From Blepharisma stoltei (Eukaryota; Ciliophora; Heterotrichea; Heterotrichida; Blepharismidae), in the NCBI GenBank assembly GCA_914767885.1, contig CAJZBQ010000039.1:186001-250000 (forward strand): a DNA stretch of 64,000 nt, written 5' to 3'. Position 1 is the first letter of the stretch. Every line of letters begins with the position of its first letter. The notes under the pieces were generated by a model that saw nothing but the letters and a program-made list of their open reading frames with translations, did not search any database and was not told the DNA's origin. The position numbers and the translations under genes were made by a program. Positions 1-9,086 of this stretch are shown here, in pieces.

Positions 1-1
1 G

Positions 2-274
2 ATGCTCTTTAATGCTATTGACTTTTTCCAAGTCGTCCTATGTGGTGTCCTTAAGGGAATTGCTAGACAAAGTATCGCGTTTATTATGATTTTAATATCA
101 TATTACGTTTTTGCAATCCCTGGAGGGTATCTGATGGCTTTCCACGCTGATTTCGATATTTACGGGATTTGGTATGGATTAGTGATTGGGGCTACAATGG
201 CTACAATTACTTTAAGCTATCTAGCATGGAAATCAAGATGGGCAGCAGTGACCTTAGAAAAGAGTATGGATTAA
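2..274 (+). CDS. MATE family transporter, C-terminal part (5' cut by window edge)
   Basis: The frame is open from the window edge to TAA at 272-274 and gives 90 residues with at least two long hydrophobic stretches. The segment resembles the last helices of multidrug and toxic compound extrusion (MATE/NorM) proteins: a stretch of the form Q-V-V-L-x-G-V-L-K-G-x-x-R-Q, then a helix containing YYVFAIPGGYLMAF, then IYGIWYGLVIGAT. MATE proteins are Na+ or H+ coupled exporters of organic cations in plasma or organelle membranes. The ATG at position 2 is probably internal, because family members are about 450 residues or more. Only the last fifth is visible, so the family call rests on this region. 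It converges on COQ2, whose stop lies about 10 bp away. Confidence 0.7.
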   Translation: MLFNAIDFFQVVLCGVLKGIARQSIAFIMILISYYVFAIPGGYLMAFHADFDIYGIWYGLVIGATMATITLSYLAWKSRWAAVTLEKSMD

Positions 275-284
275 GTTAGTTAAA

Positions 285-1205
285 CTATTTTTGATTATCA
301 TCTATCTTATTATTTTCTTTTTTTGAGGTTAATTTTCCGAAAATAATTCCTAGTAAAATCAAAAAGCCAGTATATTGATTGCTAGCAAACTTATTCCAGC
401 AATCTTTTTCATTGTTTATATCTACAGTTGTCCATTGATATGTTAAATGCCCTAACGCTCCTGATATACATATATAATAAGGAAGCCCTAAATTCGCCAT
501 ATATCCTGCTGAAAACCAGCAAAGTCCTGCAGCAGCTGTAAAAAAAGCAAAATATGGCTTATTTGTATTTCCCCATAATAATGCAGTTGATTTTACTCCA
601 ATTGGCTGATCGTCAACTCTATCCTGATACGCATAAATTGTGTCATAAATCATAGTCCAGCACCAGCTTCCCAAATATAGCGGAAGAACAATAGCTAAAT
701 CCAGTCTTTCAGTTAAAAACACATAATTTACTACACATCCATAATTCATTGCAAATCCAAGTACCGCTTGTGGCCAGTTTGTAAAGCGTTTTGCTAATGG
801 GTATAAACTCATAAGTGGGATTGAGAAAAGAATTAGACTTTGACATACAGGCCCAGTCAAGCTTAAAATAACAGGTACTGGGGCTAGGTTAAATAGGAAA
901 AAGGACATGGCTCCAAAGTTAGAGATTTCTCCATTGGCAAGTGGACGCTCTTTGGTTCTTCTTACATGTTTGTCATATTTTGTGTCCCAGTAGTCGTTTA
1001 TTGTACAGCCTGCTGCTCTTAGCATAAAAGATGCCCCGACTGCACACCCAAGTCAGCCAATATGAGGAATCCCTGAGGCTGATGCAAGGGCTGCTGACCA
1101 AGTTGTAGGCCATAATACAAGGTATGCACCAATTGGCTTGTGGAAACGGCCAAGTTTGAAATAAGGTACAGCTTTTGGTGGGAGTAAGCTAAGGATTCTT
1201 TGCAT
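285..1205 (-). CDS. COQ2: 4-hydroxybenzoate polyprenyltransferase (COQ2, UbiA family)
   Basis: The product is 306 aa on the minus strand, ATG at 1205-1203. It contains one in-frame TGA read as Trp (1055-1053, residue 51) within the segment IPHIGWLGCAVGASF. COQ2 attaches the polyprenyl tail to 4-hydroxybenzoate in ubiquinone synthesis at the mitochondrial inner membrane. Seen here: the N-terminal RFHKPIGAYLVLWPT block, the first Asp-rich motif NDYWDTKYD (residues 70-78), the second Asp-rich motif DTIYAYQDRVDD (188-199), and multiple hydrophobic helices. Both Asp motifs bind Mg2+-diphosphate in this family. Under the standard code the gene would appear to start at 1025 and lose its conserved N-terminus, so the 1205 start depends on TGA=Trp. 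The length is slightly short for the family and no long targeting peptide is obvious. Overall identification is secure. Confidence 0.9.
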
Positions 1206-1261
1206 CTTTAGGAGAAATATCTATGAGATATAAAATATGAAAAATTTAGCTTTAGAGATAG

Positions 1262-2551
1262 GTCTCGTATGCATTTTATTATAAGAGATCTTTCAGCCCA
1301 CCTCTCAAGCATTCTATCTCTGTAGCCACTTCTGAAGAAAACTCAAATGGCCGCTTCATCCATGGCCGATCTTCTCTCCTCTCAAAACCAGACGGAATTG
1401 GGCTATCTCATTCCGAAGAAGCACAAGGAACATTTCAATCCTTATTAAAATCAAGCATCCTTAGAACAGAATCCTTGTTTTCCTTTCCCCAGTATTTTGC
1501 CTCTCCATCCCAACTTTCTCCTCAAGCCAGCTTTTCTGATATATTTTGCCCTGAAGAGCCTGCCTTCCCAAATTCTCGAAAAATCCCAAAATTCCCTTAC
1601 AAAGCTTTAGACGCCCCAAACTTACTCGACGATTTCTATATGAACGTTTTAGACTGGTCCTGCAATAATCTCCTTGCCGTAGCTCTCAATAAAGCAGTTT
1701 ATTTGTGGTCAGACACCATAAAACCTGCAAGATTTTTACATGATTTATGTGAAGAATCAGCCTCTTCTTTATCATGAAGTCCACAAGGTACCCATCTCGC
1801 AATTGGAACTTCCCAAGGCAAGCTTTTCTTATACGACGTAGAAAAAGAGTACCCGCTCCGCTGCTTTAAAGGCCATAATTCTCGTATCGGCACTTTATCT
1901 TGAAATAGCGTCGTTTTGTCATCAGGCTCCCGTGACCAAATAATCCTCCAGCACGACTTCAGGTCACCTTCCAACTATTTTTCTAAGCTTTCAGGACATA
2001 AACAAGAAATCTGCGGCCTTAAATGAAGTTTTGACGGAGAACAGCTGGCATCAGGCGGCAATGACAATAAAATTTTTTTATGAAGTTCTCGAAGTTCCAG
2101 CCCTGTCGAAAAATTTTCAAGCCACACGGCAGCAGTCAAAGCAATAGCTTGGTCGCCACATCAACGAGGCCTTTTAGCTTCAGGTGGGGGAACTGCTGAC
2201 AAGACAATTAAATTTTGGGACACTTTTACCTTAAAAGAACTAGCCTCATATAACACATATTCCCAGGTCTGCAACATAATGTTTTCTAAGACTACAAATG
2301 AGCTTGTATCAACACATGGGTTTTCTCAACACGAAATTACTGTCTGAAGTTACCCAAATATGCAGAAAATAGGAACTATGTTGGGACATACCAAAAGAGT
2401 CTTATATTTAGCTATGTCAGCTGACGGACAAAATATCGTGACAGGGGCTGGCGAAGGCGACGAAACTTTAAGGTTTTGGAATGTTTTTCCAGGAAATTGC
2501 GAAAATTTCGGAGACTTTAATTTTTTGATGGAAAATGAAGAATTTAGATAA
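1262..2551 (+). CDS. CDC20/CDH1-type WD40 activator of the anaphase-promoting complex
   Basis: The frame is continuous from 1262 to TAA at 2549-2551 if TGA is Trp, with at least five such codons (e.g. 1775, 1912, 2024, 2081, 2345), all at WD-repeat tryptophan positions. Seen: a C-box-like RFIHGRSS (about 1352-1375), then a seven-bladed WD40 propeller. Diagnostic CDC20/CDH1 stretches include [17 protein letters not shown]-like blade 1, [44 protein letters not shown] and [17 protein letters not shown]. Family members select substrates for APC/C ubiquitination during mitosis. No ATG lies in frame at the 5' end: possible starts at 1237 or 1269 need a small splice, and I could not place a 15-16 nt intron that fits. 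The true start is therefore unresolved. CDH1 fits slightly better than CDC20, but this is not decided. The 3' part is duplicated at 3571-3820. Confidence 0.8.
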
Positions 2552-2581
2552 TTTAATGTAAATTTTAGAGAATAAGGTTAG

Positions 2582-3109
2582 CTACATAATTGTGCATTCT
2601 TCTGGCATTGGAGGCATTAATTCGCTGGGGAGTTCTCCATGGTCAGATAATCTTGCTACAAGTTCCATGGCTTGGTCTTGTTGACCATTAGCAAGGCTGT
2701 CGCAGATTTGGGTATAGAGGTCTAGCTGAGCTGAATAACGAGATAAATCTTCAGCTGAAAGTTCAGTCCTTTTTCTGTCGATATATTCTCGTAATTTGTC
2801 TCTAAGCTCTACCATGGATTCGTTTAGGACGCCTTCGCTCCCATTGATTCCTCCAAATAAATCGTCGCTTAATTTTTCAAATTCTTCTTTTAGCTCTGGA
2901 TTTGCGTCAAGTTCTTGTGAAAGAGTGCTAAAAATATGCTCTATTTCAGGCATCTCTGGCATTTCAGCACCTGCGCCTCCGAGGTCTCCTAGACCTTCTA
3001 TTGTTTCTTTAATGGTCTTTTCAAAGGCTTCTTCTTTTTTTTCTTCTTCTTTGTGCTCTTCGAACTCGTCTAAGGCGGAATCTAGGAGCTTGTCTGGGTT
3101 ATCTGCCAT
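2582..3109 (-). CDS. PEX19: Peroxisomal biogenesis factor 19 (PEX19)
   Basis: This 175-aa acidic protein starts MADNPDKLLDSALDEFEE and ends in CTIM, a CaaX farnesylation box like that of most PEX19 proteins. PEX19 is the cytosolic chaperone and import receptor for peroxisomal membrane proteins. Its N-terminus docks on PEX3, its helical C-terminal domain binds cargo, and farnesylation tunes cargo binding. Seen: an acidic disordered N-terminal third, the helical core with KLREYIDRKRTELSAEDLSRY and LYTQICDSL, and the C-terminal Cys four residues from the end. It is much shorter than animal PEX19 (about 300 aa), chiefly in the N-terminal and linker regions. It is convergent with the WD40 gene, with stops about 30 bp apart. 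The farnesylation box and core motifs make the call good. The gene is the intact member of a duplicated pair. Confidence 0.85.
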   Translation of the reverse strand: MADNPDKLLDSALDEFEEHKEEEKKEEAFEKTIKETIEGLGDLGGAGAEMPEMPEIEHIFSTLSQELDANPELKEEFEKLSDDLFGGINGSEGVLNESMVELRDKLREYIDRKRTELSAEDLSRYSAQLDLYTQICDSLANGQQDQAMELVARLSDHGELPSELMPPMPEECTIM

Positions 3110-3570
3110 TTATAAGAGTTGCATAGAAATTATATTATCTAATGAGGAAAAAACTTGAATTTAGCGATTTGAGTGATAAAAATAAAATAATTCAGTTAGA
3201 GAAATTATTTTTATGTTTGGGAAGTTATATATTATTGAGTTTTAGAAATCTTTTAAATTTTAATATCAACAGTTCATTAAGAATGCATATTGTAGTCTTA
3301 TCTAGTTAGATTTTTATATAATAGTCTCAAAATTTGGCTACTAAATAGTAATTGCCCTATACAAGTGTAATTATAATTTTATTTAAATTTGGCTTTAAAT
3401 TCTTTGATTTCTATAAGTCAGTCCTAGAATAAAATAATATAAATAGTTCTCAGTTTATGTTAAAAGTGCTTAATAAATATTCACACTGGCTTTTATCGAA
3501 TAGCAAATAGCAGGGAAATCTAATATTTAGATATACAATTATAGATAGAAGGTTTGAGGAGCCTTAAAGA

Positions 3571-3820
3571 GTTGGTATCAACACATGGGTTTTCTCAGCA
3601 TCAAATTACTGTCTGAAGTTACCCAAATATGCAGAAAATAGGAATTATGTTGGGACATACCAAAAGAGTCTTATATTTAGCTATGTCAGCTGACGGACAA
3701 AATATCGTGACAGGGGCTGGCGAAGGCGACGAAACTTTAAGGTTTTGGAATGTTTTTCCAGGAAATTGCGAAAATTTCGGAGACTTTAATTTTTTGATGG
3801 AAAATGAAGAATTTAGATAA
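3571..3820 (+). pseudogene. Truncated duplicate of the CDC20/CDH1-like gene 3' end
   Basis: About 250 bp nearly identical to 2307-2551, coding for the last WD40 blades and the stop, but with no upstream part. It begins abruptly after spacer DNA at the duplication junction. It contains the same TGA=Trp codon (VWSYPNMQ) and only a few substitutions such as a Thr-to-Ile. With no start and only about one sixth of the gene it cannot make a functional propeller. It is a passenger of the tandem duplication. Confidence 0.85.
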
Positions 3821-3850
3821 TTTAATGTAAATTTTAGAGAATAAGGTTAG

Positions 3851-4377
3851 CTACATAATTGTGCAAACTTCTGACGGTGGAGGTATTAATTGGCTGGGGA
3901 GATCTCCATGGTCAGATAATCTTTCTATAAGTTCCGTGGCTTGGTCTTTTTGACCATTAGCAAGGCTGTCGCAGATTTGGGTATAGAGGTCTAGCTGAGC
4001 TGAATAACGAGATAAATCTTCAGCTGAAAGTTCAGTCCTTTTTCTGTCGATATATTCTTGCAATTTATCCCTTAGCTCTACCATGGATTCGTTTAGGAGG
4101 TCTACATTCGCTTTCATTTCTTCAAATAAATCTCTGCATGATGTTTGAAATTCTTTTATACCTGCTTCAAGTTCTGGCGCAAAAGCGTTTAAAAGATTCT
4201 CCATCTCAGGCCACCCTCTCATTTCAGGAATCTCTGGAATTTCAGCACCTGCGCCTCCTAGACCTTCTATTGTTTCTTTAATGGTCTTTTCGAAGGCTTC
4301 TTCTTTTTTTCTTCTTCTTTGTGCTCTTCGAGCTCGTCTAAGGCGGAATCTAGGAGCTTGTCTGGGTTATCTGCCAT
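3851..4377 (-). pseudogene. Diverged PEX19 duplicate with a 1-nt frameshift
   Basis: The copy has its own ATG at 4377-4375 encoding MADNPDKLLDSALDELEEH. A T-run near 4311-4319 (plus strand) has seven T against eight in the intact gene, and the reading frame then hits TAG after about 32 codons. The frame reopens downstream (from about 4222) and keeps the core and C-terminal CTIM box. Several substitutions and small indels (for example, MPEMPEIEHIF of copy 1 is changed to a unique stretch near MENLLNAF) show independent divergence. Either it is a young pseudogene, or the homopolymer is a sequencing error and this is a second, diverged PEX19. The CaaX box is still intact, which slightly favours recent loss or error. 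Confidence 0.75.
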
Positions 4378-5005
4378 TTATAAGAGATGCATAGAAATTA
4401 TATTATCTAATGAGAAAAAAACTTGAAATTTAGCGATTTAAGTGATAAAAATAAAATAATTCAGTTAGAGAAATTATTTTTATGTTTGGGAAGTTATATA
4501 TTATTGAGGTTTAGAAATCTATTAAATTTTAATAATATTAAAAGCTCATCAAGAAATGCATATTCTGGTTTAATCTAGTTAACTCTTTATATAATAGTCT
4601 CAAAATTTGGCTAATAAATAGTAATTGCCCTATACAAGTGTAATTAAAATGCATGATAAAACCAAACATAAATTATTATTGCAAATAGTCACAGCAATTA
4701 TTTATCAACGGGTTAAGCATTATTATTTAAAAGGAAGACTAGGCACTATAATGCACATAGAATCTGAGGAAATTTTGAACTATTTAAATAAACTTTCCTT
4801 TAAGAAAAACTAATATTTAATTTAAATTTGGCTTTAAATTCTTTGGTTCTATAAGTCAGTCCTAGAATAAAATAATACAAATAGTTCTCAGTTTATGCTA
4901 AAAGGGCTTAATAATTATTCACACTGGCTTTTATCGAATAGCAAATAGCAGGGAAATCTAATAGTTTAGATATACAATTATAGATAGAAGGTTTGAGGAG
5001 CCTTA

Positions 5006-5577
5006 CTTCTCATCTCAATGTGTAAGCGACAAAAATAAATAAATTATTATTATTATTATTATTGATGAAAAACCCACCTTCCATTAGAAAGCAAAGCTGC
5101 TTTGCTTAAAATTTTTTTATTTCATTATTATAATGAGATAACTTAAATCGTTAAACTTGAAAATTTATTTCAAAAAAAATTGCAATATAATTGCAAATAT
5201 TAAAATAAAAATTAAGCAAGCAAAAAAATTTTCCCCTCTCGATGAGGTTTCTATGGTAGAATTAGCTTTTTTTAGTAGTTAATTATAAAATTTATTGATA
5301 TTAAAAATCAAAATTAGCACTAATTTATACTTGCCTATTTAATCTTTAGGAAAATCCCTGATTCCCTTATAACTTAATGCTAGTTCATTTGCCAAAATGA
5401 AATCTGGCAGATAAATGGTAAAATAATAGTCATATTTCTTCTTTCCATAAGAATTTTGTATTTCATCCAGGAGCCATGCACAATTTCTTGCAAAAACTAT
5501 TCAAAATTTTAATTTCTTCAAGATCAGCTACCATAAAACCCTAACCCTGTCTTTCCAAACAAATTAAAAATTTTCTA
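5006..5577. other. AT-rich spacer with one short coding-like segment
   Basis: This gap holds an (ATT)n tract at about 5041-5064 and a weak relic of MITE sequence from about 5065 (ACCCACCTTCCATTAGAAAG). On the minus strand from about 5545 to 5339 there is an open segment of some 65 codons (one TGA as Trp) ending in TAA, with aromatic-rich text such as CAWLLDEIQNSYGKKKYDYY and FTIYLPDFILANELALSYKG. It has no ATG and no recognised family. It may be a gene remnant. Confidence 0.4.
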
Positions 5578-5870
5578 ACCCCCCTCCGTGAGTGAACAAT
5601 AAATTTTATAGAAAAAAAATTTTTCTTCGAAATTTTAACAAAATCCTAATTTGCAAAAATTGGGAAGCAAATATTAATTTAATTTATAAAATTATGTTTT
5701 AAAACGCAATTTGTTTAAAACTAAACAGAATCAGTTCGAGATTTCATTACACTAGTTATCACTTATATCAATTGTTTTTTAATAAAAAATTTTTTCTACT
5801 CACGGAGGGTTTTTTGGCAAAAAATAGCGATTTTTCTAATGGTTTTGTTCACTCACGGAGTGGGGGAGTA
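5578..5870. mobile_element. MITE-like element, CTCCGTGAGTGAACA family (intergenic)
   Basis: Bounded by TA at 5576-5577 and 5869-5870. The left end reads ACCCCCCTCCGTGAGTGAAC. The right end carries two inverted copies of the same motif (near 5800-5815 and 5845-5866). The interior contains the family's conserved AT-rich core, including sequence like TTAGTTCGAGATTTCATTA near 5725-5750. No coding capacity. Sits about 150 bp upstream of the first ABCG gene. Confidence 0.8.
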
Positions 5871-6018
5871 AGTATCTTTGGAAAATGAAAAAAAATCGAA
5901 AATTCTGTTCTAAAACAAAAAATCTATCAAAAATCTTCCATTTTCCATCATTTTTTAATTTAAGATTATTTATTTAAGGCCTTTTTTTTTGTCAGCCATT
6001 TATGTTCTAATATATATT

Positions 6019-8480
6019 ATGATAACACCAAAAGAATTCTCTAAGCATAGCAACAAGGAAGGAATAGAAATAGTTGACTTAAAGGAACAAGAAGACTCAA
6101 GCTTAATAGTGGAATACCAAGGAAATGGTTTAGCAACAACAGATAAAGGCCAAGACGATCGCATAAAAGTTCAATTATGCTGGGATGCGATAAGTTATGT
6201 GATTGATAATAAAGGGGAAGAAACCCAAATATTGAAAGGTATTTCAGGAAAAGCAAATCCCGGGGAGCTCTTAGTTTTGATGGGTTCTTCAGGGGCTGGC
6301 AAAACTACACTTTTAAATATTCTAGCTGGAAGAGTCAAAAGCACTGGGAATGCCAAGATTATTGGTCAGATAACTGCAAATGGAACTAGCATAAAGGACA
6401 TTGACTTTGGGTATTATTCAGCTTATGTGACCCAAGAAGATATTTTGCTTCCTAATTTAACTCCTAGAGAGTCTTTAATGTTTTCTTCACGACTTAGAAT
6501 GCCAGGTCATTATAATGCACATGTGGATAGGGTGAATTCGATTCTTCAAGAGCTGAGATTGGTAAAATGTGCAGATAATGTCATTGGGAGTATAACTAAA
6601 AAAGGCCTTTCGGGAGGAGAAAGGAAAAGAGTTTGTATTGGGATGGAACTTATCACTGACCCTATTGTCCTTTTGCTAGATGAACCTACTTCTGGTCTTG
6701 ATAGTTTTACAGCAGAAGTCGTTATTGACTTATTAATAGAGCAGGCAAGAAAAGGTAGAACTGTTATGTCAACAATCCATCAGCCTAGCTCCAGCATTTT
6801 CGATAAATTCGACAGATTGATTTTACTAGCAGAAGGCCATCTTGTCTATCAAGGATCCGCAAAAGATTCCCCTCAATATTTTGCGAAATTCGGCTTCAAA
6901 TGTCCAAGACTGATGAACCCAGCAGACTATTATATGAGACTTCTTCACGTTGTAGATAGAAAACACCCGACCGAAGAAGAGCACGACAAAATAGAAATTC
7001 TGGTCTCCGCTTATAATCAGGTCGAGCCTGAAGACGATTTTGACTCCTCAAAACTTGAGCCTTTAAAGCACAAGCACTTAATAGTCCCAACCAACTTTGT
7101 GGAGCAATTTTTATTGCTTTTTAGAAGAGCTTGGATAAATGCAAGAAGGGACCCTCTTGCTGGGCGACTTTTGTTTACTGAGTACATAATGGTTGCTGTT
7201 TTGGTCGACTTGATTTGTAATAATCTAGCCAAAAATTATGACTCTGCATCAACCAGGACTCAACTTTTGTTTTTGTCAATGGCAACTGTAGCTTTCTTTT
7301 CCTGTCAGAATGCAGCTATGCAATTTCCAAGTGAGACTCCTTTGTTCCTTAAAGAAAGTAAGCAAAGGATTTATTCCACAGCTTCTTATTATTTATCAAA
7401 GTCACTTGCAGACCTCCCAATGCAATTTTTGCCACTTTTAGTATATTGCTTGATGATTTATTGGGTGATTCCTTTCAATGATTATGATGCAAGCAAGTTT
7501 TTTATTTTTTATTTTGTGCTTGTATTGTTGCAAATATCAGCTATTGGATTAGGCTATATTTTAGGCTGTATGGTAAAAACAGAAACTGTCGCTTTAGCCA
7601 TAGTGCCGATATTTATGCAGCCAATGATGCTTTATTCAGGTTTATTCCCTAGTGTAAATCATTATCCTGAAGGCTTTTTTTGGATACAATACATATCGTG
7701 TATGAGATGGGCTGTTGAAGCTCTTTGTGCTATATACATTAAAATGGTGTGGTGAGCTAGCCTGCCCTCTTAACACCTGTAGCGGTAGGCTCATTGATCT
7801 TGTGGAAAGGAGGAAAGGGTTTAGAGATGTGTATCCTGCTGGACTTGGTCTGATGGAACACATTTTCAGGTTTAGTTGATCGTGCACTCACATCCAGGTC
7901 AAGGTTTTACAATGTGGGAAGGTGGCTCGCTGGAGTTGGAAAGGGGACATTTAGCACAGCCAGAGGTTGTCGCTTGGCCATTCGGTCAAATCCCTAGCGC
8001 GATGCCAGGTGTTACGTCCTGAGCTCCGAGCTTTATTTTGGCTGGCAGCTCTACCAGAAAAATCGATTTTTCGAATTTTCGGAAAGACCCGTTGACGTGC
8101 GGCATGATAACCCAGCATCTCTACTCTCGGTTAGCGAGAGAGCAAGCCCTCGTCTGTGAGGAGCAACGCAGTAGAATACCACATCCCAGCCAGTAAGCAA
8201 GAGGTGGAGCGTTATACAGAGGCGAATAGTGGCCTGCGGGCCTACAGAAGACTTCTCTGTAAGTAATCTAAGCTAAGAAGCCCTTTGTGCTAATGAATAT
8301 AACGATTTAGGGATGCACTGTCAGCATTGTACAGATTGCTATAAGTGTGATCCTTTAAGAGATCTGGACTTTACAAATAGTATTGGAGTATGCGTTTTAT
8401 ATCTCTGCATTCTCCTAGTTGGTTATAGAGTTATAGCATATTTGCTGCTTTGGAAAAGAGCTGTAAATGCACGCAGATAA
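6019..8480 (+). CDS. ABCG half-transporter, array copy 1 (interrupted by a SINE-like element)
   Basis: Coding parts 6019-7732 and 8293-8480 join to 1902 nt, 633 aa. The start MITPKEFSKHSN is chosen by alignment with the paralogues' MITPK/MVTPK starts; an upstream in-frame ATG-less extension to 5989 is not used. The product has one ATP-binding domain (Walker [10 protein letters not shown], signature LSGGERKRV, Walker [14 protein letters not shown]) followed by a six-helix membrane domain, the ABCG order. Unlike every other copy, the 15-nt intron before the CMRWAVEAL block is absent: the text goes straight from ATATCG to TGTATGAGA. An insertion of 560 bp, including one copy of a 16-bp duplication, splits the codon for Ala in ALCANEYND. 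Removing it restores the frame. Without removal, the protein would end about 8 residues later and lose the last helix. Confidence 0.9.
7733..8292 (+). mobile_element. GC-rich SINE-like insertion in ABCG copy 1
   Basis: The insertion of about 544 bp is flanked by a 16-bp duplication with one mismatch (7717-7732 and 8277-8292, GAAGCTCTTTGTGCTA). It is visibly richer in G+C than the surrounding gene. The head has TAAAATGGTG then GAGCTAGCCTGCCCTCTTAA. The tail ends in TAAGTAATCTAAGCTAAG. There is no long ORF. Its head is shared with the element at 53008-53337 (inverted), and an internal block around 7936-8100 resembles that of the element at 33792-34338. The long target duplication and A/T-rich tail are typical of LINE-mobilised non-autonomous retroelements. 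The duplication ends in TA on both sides, so TA-to-TA excision gives the intact gene. Confidence 0.8.
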
Positions 8481-9086
8481 TTTTAAAATTATTTATATTT
8501 TTTGCATATAAAATTTGTCTTAAGGGAGATTTTATTATTAACAGATTTGATTCTACCAGAAAAATTTTAAAATCAAATCAAGCAAAACTTTATTTATAAT
8601 TTATTAACCCTTAAAAAAATAATTCTTAAAGCTAATCTTTTGATTTAATTTGCAAAGTGCTAGTTTTTTATTTATGAGTTAAAAAAATAATCGAACAATC
8701 TGAAATCAAAAATTTAAAATCTAAGGTGTCGAAACCCAAATTTTCACCATTTTCATTTGTTCGACTAATAATAGGGATTACTGAAGAATAAAAAATTTAT
8801 ACTTTGGGGTTATCTCTGGATTTTCTCGTATTTATGAAGAAATTTTCAGCTATTTTAAATTACTACGCTTTGGTTAACGGAATTTTAATCTCCAATCAAA
8901 ATTTTATGATAGGTCTTATTTTTCGCATTATGTAACAAAAAAGTTTCAAGAAGCTTGAAAAGTCTAAATCTCAATGAAAAAAATACAGTTTATTTAGCTT
9001 GGGCAATATTTTTAATTATTAGATTTTTTTAAATAAAATCTCTTTGTTGAGCATTTGTTTTCAAACCATTTTTGGCTGGATAATAT
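8481..9086. other. AT-rich spacer between ABCG copies 1 and 2
   Basis: No gene or structured element seen. The last 60 bp contain the block CATTTGTTTTCAAACCATTT followed by TGGCTGGATAATAT just before the ATG, which resembles the pre-ATG region of the other copies. Confidence 0.5.

Larger units (their letters stand above)
2307..5005. repeat. Tandem segmental duplication of about 1.3-1.4 kb (WD40 3' end plus PEX19 plus spacer)
   Basis: Copy 1 runs from about 2307 to 3567 and copy 2 from about 3570 to 5005. Each begins in the WD40 gene near a stretch reading GTATCAACACATGGGTTTTC, continues through the stop, a minus-strand PEX19 gene and a long AT-rich spacer, and ends near GGTTTGAGGAGCC. The WD40 part is almost unchanged between copies, whereas PEX19 has diverged. 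Copy 2 is longer because its spacer carries extra sequence, including a short ORF near 4649-4813 that I do not consider a gene. The spacers 3110-3560 and 4378-4990 contain nothing else I can identify. Confidence 0.85.

Noticed and set aside
5535-5549. CCCTAACCCT, similar to ciliate telomere repeats, as a chromosome end or breakage site
   Set aside because: Only about 1.7 repeat units, continuing into unrelated sequence on both sides. Expected by chance.
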